Of a stretch of 64,000 nt of DNA, positions 1 through 7,643 are shown one piece after another. The notes beneath the pieces are model-generated. The model was not told where the DNA came from and made no database searches. It saw nothing but the letters and a program-made list of their open reading frames with translations. The position numbers and the translations under genes are program-made. The stretch's first letter is position 1, and the number at the start of each line of letters is the position of its first letter. Source of the DNA: Mucilaginibacter auburnensis (GTDB lineage Bacteria; Bacteroidota; Bacteroidia; Sphingobacteriales; Sphingobacteriaceae); NCBI RefSeq assembly GCF_002797815.1, contig NZ_PGFJ01000002.1, positions 1,302,001 to 1,366,000 on the forward strand. Reading direction: 5' to 3'.

Positions 1-621
1 CTCTACGTAGCCGACAGCTTCTTTTACATATTCGTTTTCGGGCGGCAGCTTTAAAGCCGGCGCCTTTTCCTTTTTCGGAAACTTCTTCCGGTTGTCCGCA
101 TCAAACGACCAGTGCCCACCTACCGGATCGCCAGCGCCATCCAGCAAAATGCCGCGCCCCTTTCGCTGCCATTTATAAAAATCTGTCTGGAAGTAGGTTT
201 TCCGCTTTTCAAAAAAGGGATCAACGCTTTTCGGTGTATTTAAAAAGTTGGGGGTGTCATACAGGTTCAGCGATAGGCCATTGTCATTGCATGCTTTGGT
301 TAAGCGTTTAATCAGCCAATCGTCGGCAGGGGCGGCTATATGTACTTCAGTTATTTTTCGCTTCGCGAGGGTCGCTATAAGCTCGCGGCAATCGTTCTCT
401 TTATCTTGGCTTTCAATATAGTTGACTGCATAACCTTGTTGCTGCAACCAAGCGGCATAAAACTTCATGCTGGCCCGATGCAGCACCAATTTCTTTTTAT
501 GGAAATTATATTGACGGAAAAACAGCCACTCTTCTACCAGGTAAACCTCACGTCCCTGCTTTAACGCCGGATGATCTTTAAATAACTGATGCGGAAATAT
601 AAGGGTGACTGCTGTATCCAT
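1..621 (-). CDS. FeS-BCP photolyase/cryptochrome (PhrB-like), C-terminus off window
   Basis: Reads leftward from an ATG at 621 and stays open to the window edge, giving 207 residues of a family usually about 500 long. The N-terminus (MDTAVTLIFPHQLF) fits the Rossmann-like antenna domain of the deoxyribodipyrimidine photolyase-related (DPRP) family. A segment reading GGHWSFDADNRKKFPK is the hallmark motif of the iron-sulfur bacterial cryptochrome/photolyase clade. Family knowledge: these proteins bind FAD, a lumazine-type antenna and a 4Fe-4S cluster, and repair (6-4) photoproducts. The FAD and cluster-binding half is outside the window, so catalytic competence cannot be judged. It is divergent from the channel gene at 774. 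Confidence 0.85.
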   Translation of the reverse strand, partial: MDTAVTLIFPHQLFKDHPALKQGREVYLVEEWLFFRQYNFHKKKLVLHRASMKFYAAWLQQQGYAVNYIESQDKENDCRELIATLAKRKITEVHIAAPADDWLIKRLTKACNDNGLSLNLYDTPNFLNTPKSVDPFFEKRKTYFQTDFYKWQRKGRGILLDGAGDPVGGHWSFDADNRKKFPKKEKAPALKLPPENEYVKEAVGYVE

Positions 622-773
622 GCTTTATAATTGTAGAGATATATACAACCCGCCAGTTCGCAGAGTGTTCACCCGCTCATAAAATAACGTAGCACAAAAT
701 GCTATATTTAAATAATATCTGTTCACAACCAATTGAACCGTTTGTTGTTATGATACCGATATTTGCCCATACC

Positions 774-1781
774 ATGACACTGCACCAATTAAACAGCCTG
801 TTAAATTACTACAAAGTCTCTTTAAAAAGGGTAATGTTTATCATCGCATTGGCATTGCTGGCCCCTCATGTAAATGCGGAAGGAACCAAACCCGACACCG
901 TTAAAACAGGCGTTTACATTACCAGCATACACGACATTAACTTTAAAGACAAGGAGTATACCGTAAACCTTTGGCTTTGGCTGAAATACAAAAACAAAGA
1001 TTTCAACTTTGAGGAGAACCTGGAAATTCCGCAGGCAAAATCATTCACCAAATCGTTTTCAACTGTTGACAGTACCGGCGGGCGCGTTTACCTGCTAATG
1101 AAACTGCAATGTGTGATGAAGGATTCATGGGCCATTGATAATTTTCCGTTTGATTATCAGAAGCTGCGTTTTTCGATTGAAAACTCACAGTTTGATTCCA
1201 AATCGCTGGTGTTTGTTGCTGATACTTTGGGTAAACACTTTGACCCTCGCTTTACGCTGCGCGGATGGAACATTGACAGCATAAGTGTAACCACCGGCAC
1301 CAAACTCTACGAGACCGGCTTTGGCGATGAAACCTTAGCCAAGCCGCATACCGAATACAGCAACTTTAAGGTACTGCTTATTATTAATCGCAATGCCATG
1401 GGCCTGTTCTGGAAAATGTTTTTAGGCATGTACATAGCATTCCTTATTGCTTACATATGCTTTTACATCCATAAAGACAGCATTGACTCGCGGTTTGGTT
1501 TAAGCGTGGGCGCCTTGTTCGCGGTGGTAGGTAATAAATACATTGTTGACTCAGCCCTGCCCGATTCAACCACGTTCACACTTGTTGACATGCTGCATGG
1601 CATTACCCTGCTTTTTATACTAACGGTAATTATGTCTACCTCCTATTCTTTGATCCTCATCAAACGAAACAAAGATGAGCAAGCCAAAAAATTTGATCTG
1701 GTTGCAGCGCAGGTATTGCTGGCATGTTATGTGCTGATAAACGCCTGGCTCATTTATTCGGCAAGCAGGGTGGCTTTGTAA
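774..1781 (+). CDS. pentameric ligand-gated ion channel homologue (Cys-loop receptor superfamily)
   Basis: A secretion signal (hydrophobic FIIALALLAPHVNA after a Lys-Arg pair) is followed by a beta-rich extracellular domain and four C-terminal membrane segments. These lie at about residues 212-232, 241-262, 268-295 and 309-330 of the 335-residue product. The loop IDNFPFDYQKL matches the FPFDxQ signature of the superfamily. The two cysteines of the eukaryotic Cys-loop are replaced (Trp and Leu), as in prokaryotic GLIC and ELIC. The M2-M3 link LPDSTTFTLVD also fits the family. Start choice: an earlier in-frame ATG (699) and a later one (834) exist. I prefer 774 because it gives a conventional signal peptide with positive charges before the hydrophobic core. 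Ligand and ion selectivity are unknown. Confidence 0.8.
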   Translation: MTLHQLNSLLNYYKVSLKRVMFIIALALLAPHVNAEGTKPDTVKTGVYITSIHDINFKDKEYTVNLWLWLKYKNKDFNFEENLEIPQAKSFTKSFSTVDSTGGRVYLLMKLQCVMKDSWAIDNFPFDYQKLRFSIENSQFDSKSLVFVADTLGKHFDPRFTLRGWNIDSISVTTGTKLYETGFGDETLAKPHTEYSNFKVLLIINRNAMGLFWKMFLGMYIAFLIAYICFYIHKDSIDSRFGLSVGALFAVVGNKYIVDSALPDSTTFTLVDMLHGITLLFILTVIMSTSYSLILIKRNKDEQAKKFDLVAAQVLLACYVLINAWLIYSASRVAL

Positions 1782-1786
1782 GGTCT

Positions 1787-4243
1787 TTATCTGGATTTTA
1801 AAAAGTCGCGCAAGTAGCTACAATCGTTAACGGCCTGTTTGTAAAACCGGGTTTTACTGTAGACCGTTAGCTGTTCAAAAAACGGATTATGCCTTACTTC
1901 GGCGGCATATTTCTTTATCCGCTTGTCGTAATCATTGCCATAATATTCAGGTTTTATTATTTGCTTCTGCCTGCATTTCGCGGCCATAAAAGTGCATTTC
2001 GCTTTAAACTCAGTATTATTACTGACCGCTCTGGCCTTCAGAAAATATTGTTCCGCATTTATGCTTTGTATATAGTCGTCATCATAGTAATGCACTTTTT
2101 TGCGCCCGGCATCGGCGGCTGCCCAGGTGTAGCTTATAAACTGCCAGGAGTTGCCGTGCATACCTGTGTTGTACAAAGCCGTAGCATATTTAAAATAATG
2201 ATCTGCATTATTGGGTTCAGTCTTCATTTTTCGCTGCAAAGCGTACATGGCTTTAGCAAAATCAAGCTTGTTATATCCTTTTGAGCCCGCTTTGGTCCAT
2301 ACCTTTGGGTAGTCTGCCATTTGATTGATAAAAGGATCGCTTTCTTCTGTTGATGAAAAGCTATTCTTTGCCAGACTATCAGAATAAGCTTCACCCACCC
2401 TGTTCAATGCAGTAATGGCCTTTTGATACTGGTGTTCGCGCAAATAAGTAGTGCCAAGCAGTTCATACAGATTGCTGTTTGAATAAAATGCCAGGTTTGA
2501 AGTTAAAAGTTTAAGATACGGATCATTAGGTGAGCGGTTTTTCCACTCAATTAACTTTAATACCGAACCCGGGCGCAGGTAGTTTTGCCAAAAGTTTGTA
2601 GTTACTTCATCTCTCCACTCTTTATGAGCCACTAAACTCTCGCCTTTAACTACTGCAGCCGCGGCTTTGCTTATATAGCCCTGTTTGTAATAAGCAGGGG
2701 CAAGTACGGTTTGGTAAAAATTGCGCGCTGTACCTGTAAACCGTCTGTAGCTATAAGTGCTGTAAGCCATGTAGTTGTCAACCTCTTTAGGAGCATTGGC
2801 TTCGCTTTCAACTTTTTTATCCAACCATTGCAACAGAGGTAACAGCGTAACCTCATTTAGACTATCCAGTTTTTGGATACTTTGAGCCGTAAGCAAAAGC
2901 TTTACGATCTGCTTTTGGTCATTAAGCTTGTTCCTTAAACTTACTTTGTCTAACTGACTTAGATAAACTGTACCCGCCTTTGTATCATCTAACATCCAGC
3001 TGAGATATGCCTGCACTATCTTTGCTAAACCGTAATCTTTAAACTTACGCTCAGTAAAAACCTGTTCGCAAAATTTACTTAAATCTGCCATATGCGCCCT
3101 GGCTATCTTATCTGACTTAGCTTGTTCCGGGTCTACATAATTAAAACCGTAAGCATAATAATAGGCTTTGACCGGATTTAAAATTGGTGATGAGCGTTTG
3201 TCGATCTTATTATCTAAAAACTGCTCCTCCAATTTATTCACCTCACGCGCCAGCAATATGCCTATTACCGGGGAATTGGGCTGACAACCGTAGATTTCCT
3301 TTAAATAATTGATGTTATATTCAGGGTCGCCTAAGCCTTCTATCGCATAAATAACAGCCTTCTCGCTGTCGTTTTTCGCAAGCTTTAGTACATCACTTGC
3401 GTTAGCGTGGTTGTAATAGTAATTACGGTATGCCTGTATCCTGCGCTCCGGATAATTTTCAAAAACCCTGGAAAAAAGGTAAGCCGAACGTACACTATCA
3501 GGCTCAACACCCGCCTGTAACGACAATGACCAACCCTTTACATGGCTTGCTGAAGGTTGCTTTTCTATGTATGTGGTGTAAACATTACGTGCTTTATCAC
3601 GGTTACCGGCATAACGAAACATACGTTGCGCCTGATAAAAATAACGCAGTTTTAAAAAGCTGTCAGTTTCCTTGCTGCCAAGCTTTGAAGCCTCGTTAGC
3701 CAGGCTTATCATTTTAGCAGTATCTCTTGGCTGAGGGTCCCATTGATTTTCAACGGTGGCTTCGGGCTCAATTTTTTTCGCAAGTTCATAATAAGCCAGA
3801 GCGCCGGCATATTTCTTTTGCTGCAATGCCTTCAAAAAAGAATTTTGTGTCAAGCTATCCGGCAATTTGCTCTTCTGGCTGAAATATGCGGCATTAACTA
3901 CAGAATCTGTAGGGGCATTCAATCCATACATTACTTTTGCTACATCGCTTACCTTAACATCACCTTTAAAATAACCGGCCCATTCACTGCTATTGATCAA
4001 TGGTTCACTTTGAGGTTCATTATCGTCGTATACAAACGTGTATCCGGTAAAGGAAAATGGCTGATAAGCGTTATTTTCAGCCAGGTTGTTATGAAAAAAA
4101 GAAACATAATAGTCGTAAGGGTCGGCCTCCGGCCCGCAAGCTATAATGGCAATATCGGTAAGGAATACTAACAGAAAACTAACGCAGTAGATCAGCGGTT
4201 TCCTGTAGCTGCTGTGGTTTATATGATTTAATAACATTTTCAT
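1787..4243 (-). CDS. large lipoprotein with TPR-like helical repeats, function unknown
   Basis: An 818-residue product beginning with a hydrophobic segment and a lipobox-like end (AIIAC-G), so a lipid-anchored surface or periplasmic protein is likely. After an N-terminal region rich in Tyr and Asp, the rest is alpha-helical with TPR-like spacing. The clearest stretch is near residues 595-700 (YELLGTTYLREHQYQKAITA and the part around LDFAKAMYALQRKM). I do not recognise a named family. The start lies 65 bases inside the 3' end of the upstream lipoprotein gene (4179-5222), and no other plausible start would avoid the overlap while keeping the signal. This implies the two are co-translated and act together. 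It converges on the channel gene with a 5-base gap. Confidence 0.75.
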   Translation of the reverse strand: MKMLLNHINHSSYRKPLIYCVSFLLVFLTDIAIIACGPEADPYDYYVSFFHNNLAENNAYQPFSFTGYTFVYDDNEPQSEPLINSSEWAGYFKGDVKVSDVAKVMYGLNAPTDSVVNAAYFSQKSKLPDSLTQNSFLKALQQKKYAGALAYYELAKKIEPEATVENQWDPQPRDTAKMISLANEASKLGSKETDSFLKLRYFYQAQRMFRYAGNRDKARNVYTTYIEKQPSASHVKGWSLSLQAGVEPDSVRSAYLFSRVFENYPERRIQAYRNYYYNHANASDVLKLAKNDSEKAVIYAIEGLGDPEYNINYLKEIYGCQPNSPVIGILLAREVNKLEEQFLDNKIDKRSSPILNPVKAYYYAYGFNYVDPEQAKSDKIARAHMADLSKFCEQVFTERKFKDYGLAKIVQAYLSWMLDDTKAGTVYLSQLDKVSLRNKLNDQKQIVKLLLTAQSIQKLDSLNEVTLLPLLQWLDKKVESEANAPKEVDNYMAYSTYSYRRFTGTARNFYQTVLAPAYYKQGYISKAAAAVVKGESLVAHKEWRDEVTTNFWQNYLRPGSVLKLIEWKNRSPNDPYLKLLTSNLAFYSNSNLYELLGTTYLREHQYQKAITALNRVGEAYSDSLAKNSFSSTEESDPFINQMADYPKVWTKAGSKGYNKLDFAKAMYALQRKMKTEPNNADHYFKYATALYNTGMHGNSWQFISYTWAAADAGRKKVHYYDDDYIQSINAEQYFLKARAVSNNTEFKAKCTFMAAKCRQKQIIKPEYYGNDYDKRIKKYAAEVRHNPFFEQLTVYSKTRFYKQAVNDCSYLRDFLKSR

Positions 4244-5222
4244 CCAGATGAAAATAAATCAGATTTAAGGTATCATTTTTTATCAAAGGCGAAAGATGCA
4301 ATGCAAGCTTCTCCAACTCGCCAAGCTCTGTGTCTTCCCACCTCACCTCGTCGTTTTTTAATATACCGTATTGCGGAATGTCCATCCTGGCCCGGTATTG
4401 ATTTTTTTCTATAAAGATAAAATGGTTTCCATCTTTAAGATCATTCAACACAAGCTTTTTTGACAGCCCGGCATATTGTTTATTCCTAAAAACAACAGCC
4501 CAATTAAATAACGGGAACCCAACATCCAAAGGCAGCGGGTAATCGGCCAAATTACTTGCTGCATATTTCTTCAATTCATTAACATCTAAAATGGAATTTT
4601 GGTTGCCGTATTTGCGCAAATTCCCCATGTTATAGCACATCAGCATAACACGCTGTACAGGCGGCACACCGTTGCGCTGTCTATTTTTTAGTTGGTGCAG
4701 CCTTAATGTTGCCGATATCAACTTGTTTTTCAGTGCGGGCTGCGCGTTAAGTTGGTTTAACAGGTAAAAGTAATTGTCGCGGGTGTTGATGGTCCAATCG
4801 CAATCAATTTGAATTTGATCAAAAGAACTTTTACCGGCCTGCTTAAGCTTGGCCTTAACAAACGCGGTTATTTTAACGGCAAGTTCATTCAATTGCGGTT
4901 GGGTAATATTGTAAAACACACGGTTAACAATAAAAACAACAGGTATTGCTTGCAAAGTATCGGGCACGGGCTCATTGAAAACAATGGGCGAAACCGGCAC
5001 AGGCTTACCACTTTCTTCATCTATATCAATATCCATTATCCGGACATATAATGTCCGGGTTTTAAGGGCCGATAAATAGTTGGCTTGGGTAGCGTTGTTA
5101 GTAAACCTGGTTTTCCAATAGTAAAAGGAGGTGTTCACTTTACGGTCAGACCTGCATCCAAAGGCTAGCATCAGGCAGTAAACCGGTAGATATTTCACTA
5201 AAAGGAAAAAGATTTTACGCAT
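4179..5222 (-). CDS. lipoprotein of unknown function, possible TIM-barrel
   Basis: A 347-residue protein with a signal peptide ending in a lipobox (LAFGC-R). It contains an alternation of hydrophobic strands and helices (YVRIMDIDID, IQIDCDWT, LISATLRLHQL, VMLMCYNMGN, PLDVGFPLFNWAVVF, GNHFIFI) that resembles a TIM barrel of glycoside-hydrolase type. The acidic ends of several strands (DIDID, DCDW) could line an active site. That structural reading is an inference, and I cannot assign a reaction. It is the first gene of a two-gene unit with the 818-residue lipoprotein, overlapping it by 65 bases. A terminator-like hairpin (5240-5260) separates it from the response regulator upstream. Confidence 0.72.
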   Translation of the reverse strand: MRKIFFLLVKYLPVYCLMLAFGCRSDRKVNTSFYYWKTRFTNNATQANYLSALKTRTLYVRIMDIDIDEESGKPVPVSPIVFNEPVPDTLQAIPVVFIVNRVFYNITQPQLNELAVKITAFVKAKLKQAGKSSFDQIQIDCDWTINTRDNYFYLLNQLNAQPALKNKLISATLRLHQLKNRQRNGVPPVQRVMLMCYNMGNLRKYGNQNSILDVNELKKYAASNLADYPLPLDVGFPLFNWAVVFRNKQYAGLSKKLVLNDLKDGNHFIFIEKNQYRARMDIPQYGILKNDEVRWEDTELGELEKLALHLSPLIKNDTLNLIYFHLDENVIKSYKPQQLQETADLLR

Positions 5223-5239
5223 TGCCCAACAAACAAAAA

Positions 5240-5260
5240 GCGCCCGTTACAAACGAGCGC
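5240..5260 (-). terminator. intrinsic terminator after the response regulator
   Basis: A 9-base inverted repeat (5240-5248 against 5252-5260, one G-T pair) with a 3-base loop is followed, on the minus strand, by five T residues. It lies between the response regulator stop (5292) and the start of the lipoprotein gene (5222). Confidence 0.7.
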
Positions 5261-5291
5261 ATACTTTAAAAATCATATTTTACAATGTGCA

Positions 5292-5984
5292 TTATGCCAC
5301 ATAAGCAAACTTATATCCAATGCCCCTCACGGTTTGCAGATACTGCGGATAATCAGGATTGGTTTCTATTTTTTTACGAAGGCGTACAATGTGCATATCC
5401 AGCGTGCGGGTGTTTACATCGGCGTTGTAGCCCCAAACCTCCATCATCAGTTCCTCACGGTTAATTACTTTGTTTTTGTTCTTTAAAAAGTAAAGCAATA
5501 TACGGTTCTCTAAAATGGTGAGCTCAATTTTACGGCCATCCTTTATCAGCAGGTGCGTGTTAGGATGATGCTCCATATTGGCAAAGCTGTAAGTTTCAGA
5601 TTTTTCACTGTTTAACTGAAACTTGATCTTGTTATCTATCAGCGCCACCAATACATCCATGTTAAATGGCTTGGTTATATAGTCAGACACGCCGAAGCCA
5701 TAAGCATCTATCTTATCAATATCCTGCTGTTTGGCGGTGGTCATGATAATAAGCTTATCAAAACCTTTGGCGCGCACGTTGGTACAAACTTCTGAGCCTT
5801 GTTTGCCTGGCAGCATCCAGTCTAACAACACTATATCAGGCTGCTGACTTAAAATAATATTTTCGGCATCGTCTCCATTGCTGGCTTCCAATACTTTATA
5901 ACCTTCACTCTCCAGGCGCTCGGCCACTAAAAAACGCAAGTTCTCGTCGTCCTCAACCAGCGCAATCTTTATCTCTTTATTCAT
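5292..5984 (-). CDS. OmpR-family response regulator (RprY-like)
   Basis: 230 residues. The receiver domain (about 5-120) has the acidic pair Asp12-Asp13, phospho-acceptor Asp55 (LLDWMLPG), Thr82/83 and Lys105 (ITKPF). A winged-helix DNA-binding domain (about 130-228) ends in the typical TVRGIGYKF. It begins 3 bases after the stop of the sensor kinase gene upstream, so kinase and regulator are surely co-transcribed and form a cognate pair. The arrangement and sequence resemble the RprX/RprY systems of Bacteroidota, whose targets vary between species. A terminator follows at 5240-5260. Confidence 0.9.
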   Translation of the reverse strand: MNKEIKIALVEDDENLRFLVAERLESEGYKVLEASNGDDAENIILSQQPDIVLLDWMLPGKQGSEVCTNVRAKGFDKLIIMTTAKQQDIDKIDAYGFGVSDYITKPFNMDVLVALIDNKIKFQLNSEKSETYSFANMEHHPNTHLLIKDGRKIELTILENRILLYFLKNKNKVINREELMMEVWGYNADVNTRTLDMHIVRLRKKIETNPDYPQYLQTVRGIGYKFAYVA

Positions 5985-5987
5985 GGT

Positions 5988-7634
5988 CTAATTCTCATAA
6001 GGAAACGTTATTACAAACTCTGAACCTTCGTTTACCTTGCTCCGAACCGTTATGGTGCCGTTCATAAAATTCACCAGCTCTTTGCAAAACGCCAAACCAA
6101 GGCCAACGCTCCCGTTTTTGTTATATTGGTTTTCTAATCTATAAAATTTTTTAAATATATTATTTAATTCGCTTTTGGGGATGCCAATACCGTTATCAAT
6201 GAACGAAAAAATGATATTACGTTTGTCGCCAACCACATTTATAAAAAGACTTTTTTGCTCGGGGTGCGAGTACTTGTAGGCGTTCTCCATCAGGTTTTGA
6301 AAAATACTGCCTAAAAGCACAGCGTCGGTCTCAAAATACTGGGCGTTACTTATCTTGAAATCAAGTTTAAAATCAGGATATTTTATGGTGAAGGTGTCAA
6401 TATAACCCTTCACAAACTCGGTCATGTTGATCTTGTCTGTCTTTATTTTGATGGATTTATTTTCCAGTTGCGTGAATGATAACAGCTTGTTCATCAGCTC
6501 ATTCAGCTTATCGGCTTCTTCGTCCAATATTTTACCGTAGTGCTTGCGCTGCCGTTCGGTCAATTCATTATCGCTACGCAGGTTGGAACCGGCAATTTTT
6601 ATTACGCTTACCGGCGTTTTAAACTCGTGCGTAAAGTTGTTAATAAAATCGTACTGCAGCTTAAACAGCTTCAAGTTAACGTTAAGGTTGCGGTAAATGA
6701 GCCAGCCTATTAACACAAAAACACTGTATACCACCAATATAATAATACCCGCCGGTGCAAAACGGCGGTTGGTTTCATCAGTAAGGTGACTAATAGACGA
6801 TACAAAGTAAAGCTTATAGTCTGACAGCGCGCCGCTCAACGCTACCTCATCAGTTCTGAACCGCGTTCTGTCAATATCTGGCGGGTCATAAAAAAACGGT
6901 TTGATGGAGATGTTCTCGTAAAGCTCCGGATTGGTATTTACAATCTTGAGGTACTGCGGATCAAGGTAAAATGTAAACATGTTCTGCTTATACAAAGCCG
7001 GCGAGTAGCCGCTTTTTTGCAGATCATAATACACTTTCAGGTCCTCATTATTGGGCATGTTCAAAAAGCTGATCTTACCCAGACGGGTAATGTAGAACTT
7101 GGCCTGGTCCTCCGTACTTGCCCCTCGCGACGTATCATAAGCCGTGATGTACTCATTCACCTTATCCACCATCTGGCGGAAATCATTTTCGTTGATGGCG
7201 CCTTCGTTTCTCTGTAGTTTGGGTTTTTCGCCCTTAGGATAGTATTGGTTAATTGACCGCACTGTAAGCCCCAGTTTACTTGCCCTTGTTTTGGTACCGA
7301 CCGGATTACCTGCAGATATCTGGAAAAAAACTACTTTTCTAACAAAGTTAAAGCGATGGAAAATAGAATCAGAATACTCGCGCGCCGATGCCGAATCTAA
7401 CAAACCCATGTACGAGGTGATCATGGGGATGCTGTTCTTGTACAGATCGTTGTAGGGGTCTATAAAAGTTTTTTCGTTAACAGTGTTTTTCCTGAATGAA
7501 AAATCGTTATCAACGTTATTGGCGGTTATGCGGTACACCACATACAGGGCAACAAAAAGTGTTACCGATACCAGCACCAAAAAGGCTACTATTAACGAAA
7601 AATTCTTCCGGTAAGACGTATTGGGTGGCCGCAT
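5988..7634 (-). CDS. sensor histidine kinase (RprX-like)
   Basis: 548 residues: an N-terminal membrane segment (about 13-35), a periplasmic sensor region of about 250 residues without a recognisable domain, a second membrane segment (about 292-314), then HisKA and HATPase domains. The H-box (NFTHEFKTPVSVIK) puts the phospho-accepting His at 336. The N-box (NLMENAYKYS), G1 (DNGIGIP) and G2 (GLGLAF) boxes are intact, so the kinase should be active. There is no HAMP domain between membrane and H-box, as is common for this Bacteroidota group. It is immediately upstream of its response regulator. A TAATCTTG sequence ends 4 bases before the ATG, inside the stop region of the S9-like gene. Confidence 0.9.
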   Translation of the reverse strand: MRPPNTSYRKNFSLIVAFLVLVSVTLFVALYVVYRITANNVDNDFSFRKNTVNEKTFIDPYNDLYKNSIPMITSYMGLLDSASAREYSDSIFHRFNFVRKVVFFQISAGNPVGTKTRASKLGLTVRSINQYYPKGEKPKLQRNEGAINENDFRQMVDKVNEYITAYDTSRGASTEDQAKFYITRLGKISFLNMPNNEDLKVYYDLQKSGYSPALYKQNMFTFYLDPQYLKIVNTNPELYENISIKPFFYDPPDIDRTRFRTDEVALSGALSDYKLYFVSSISHLTDETNRRFAPAGIIILVVYSVFVLIGWLIYRNLNVNLKLFKLQYDFINNFTHEFKTPVSVIKIAGSNLRSDNELTERQRKHYGKILDEEADKLNELMNKLLSFTQLENKSIKIKTDKINMTEFVKGYIDTFTIKYPDFKLDFKISNAQYFETDAVLLGSIFQNLMENAYKYSHPEQKSLFINVVGDKRNIIFSFIDNGIGIPKSELNNIFKKFYRLENQYNKNGSVGLGLAFCKELVNFMNGTITVRSKVNEGSEFVITFPYEN

Positions 7635-7643
7635 TATACAAGA

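Noticed and set aside
699..773. N-terminal extension of the channel protein from the ATG at 699
   Set aside because: It would place about 25 extra residues before an otherwise normal signal peptide. It cannot be excluded, but ATG 774 is the simpler choice.
1889..2284. 131-residue plus-strand frame opposite the 818-residue lipoprotein gene
   Set aside because: It lies wholly antisense to a gene with a convincing lipoprotein signal, and has no family resemblance, so it is a shadow frame.
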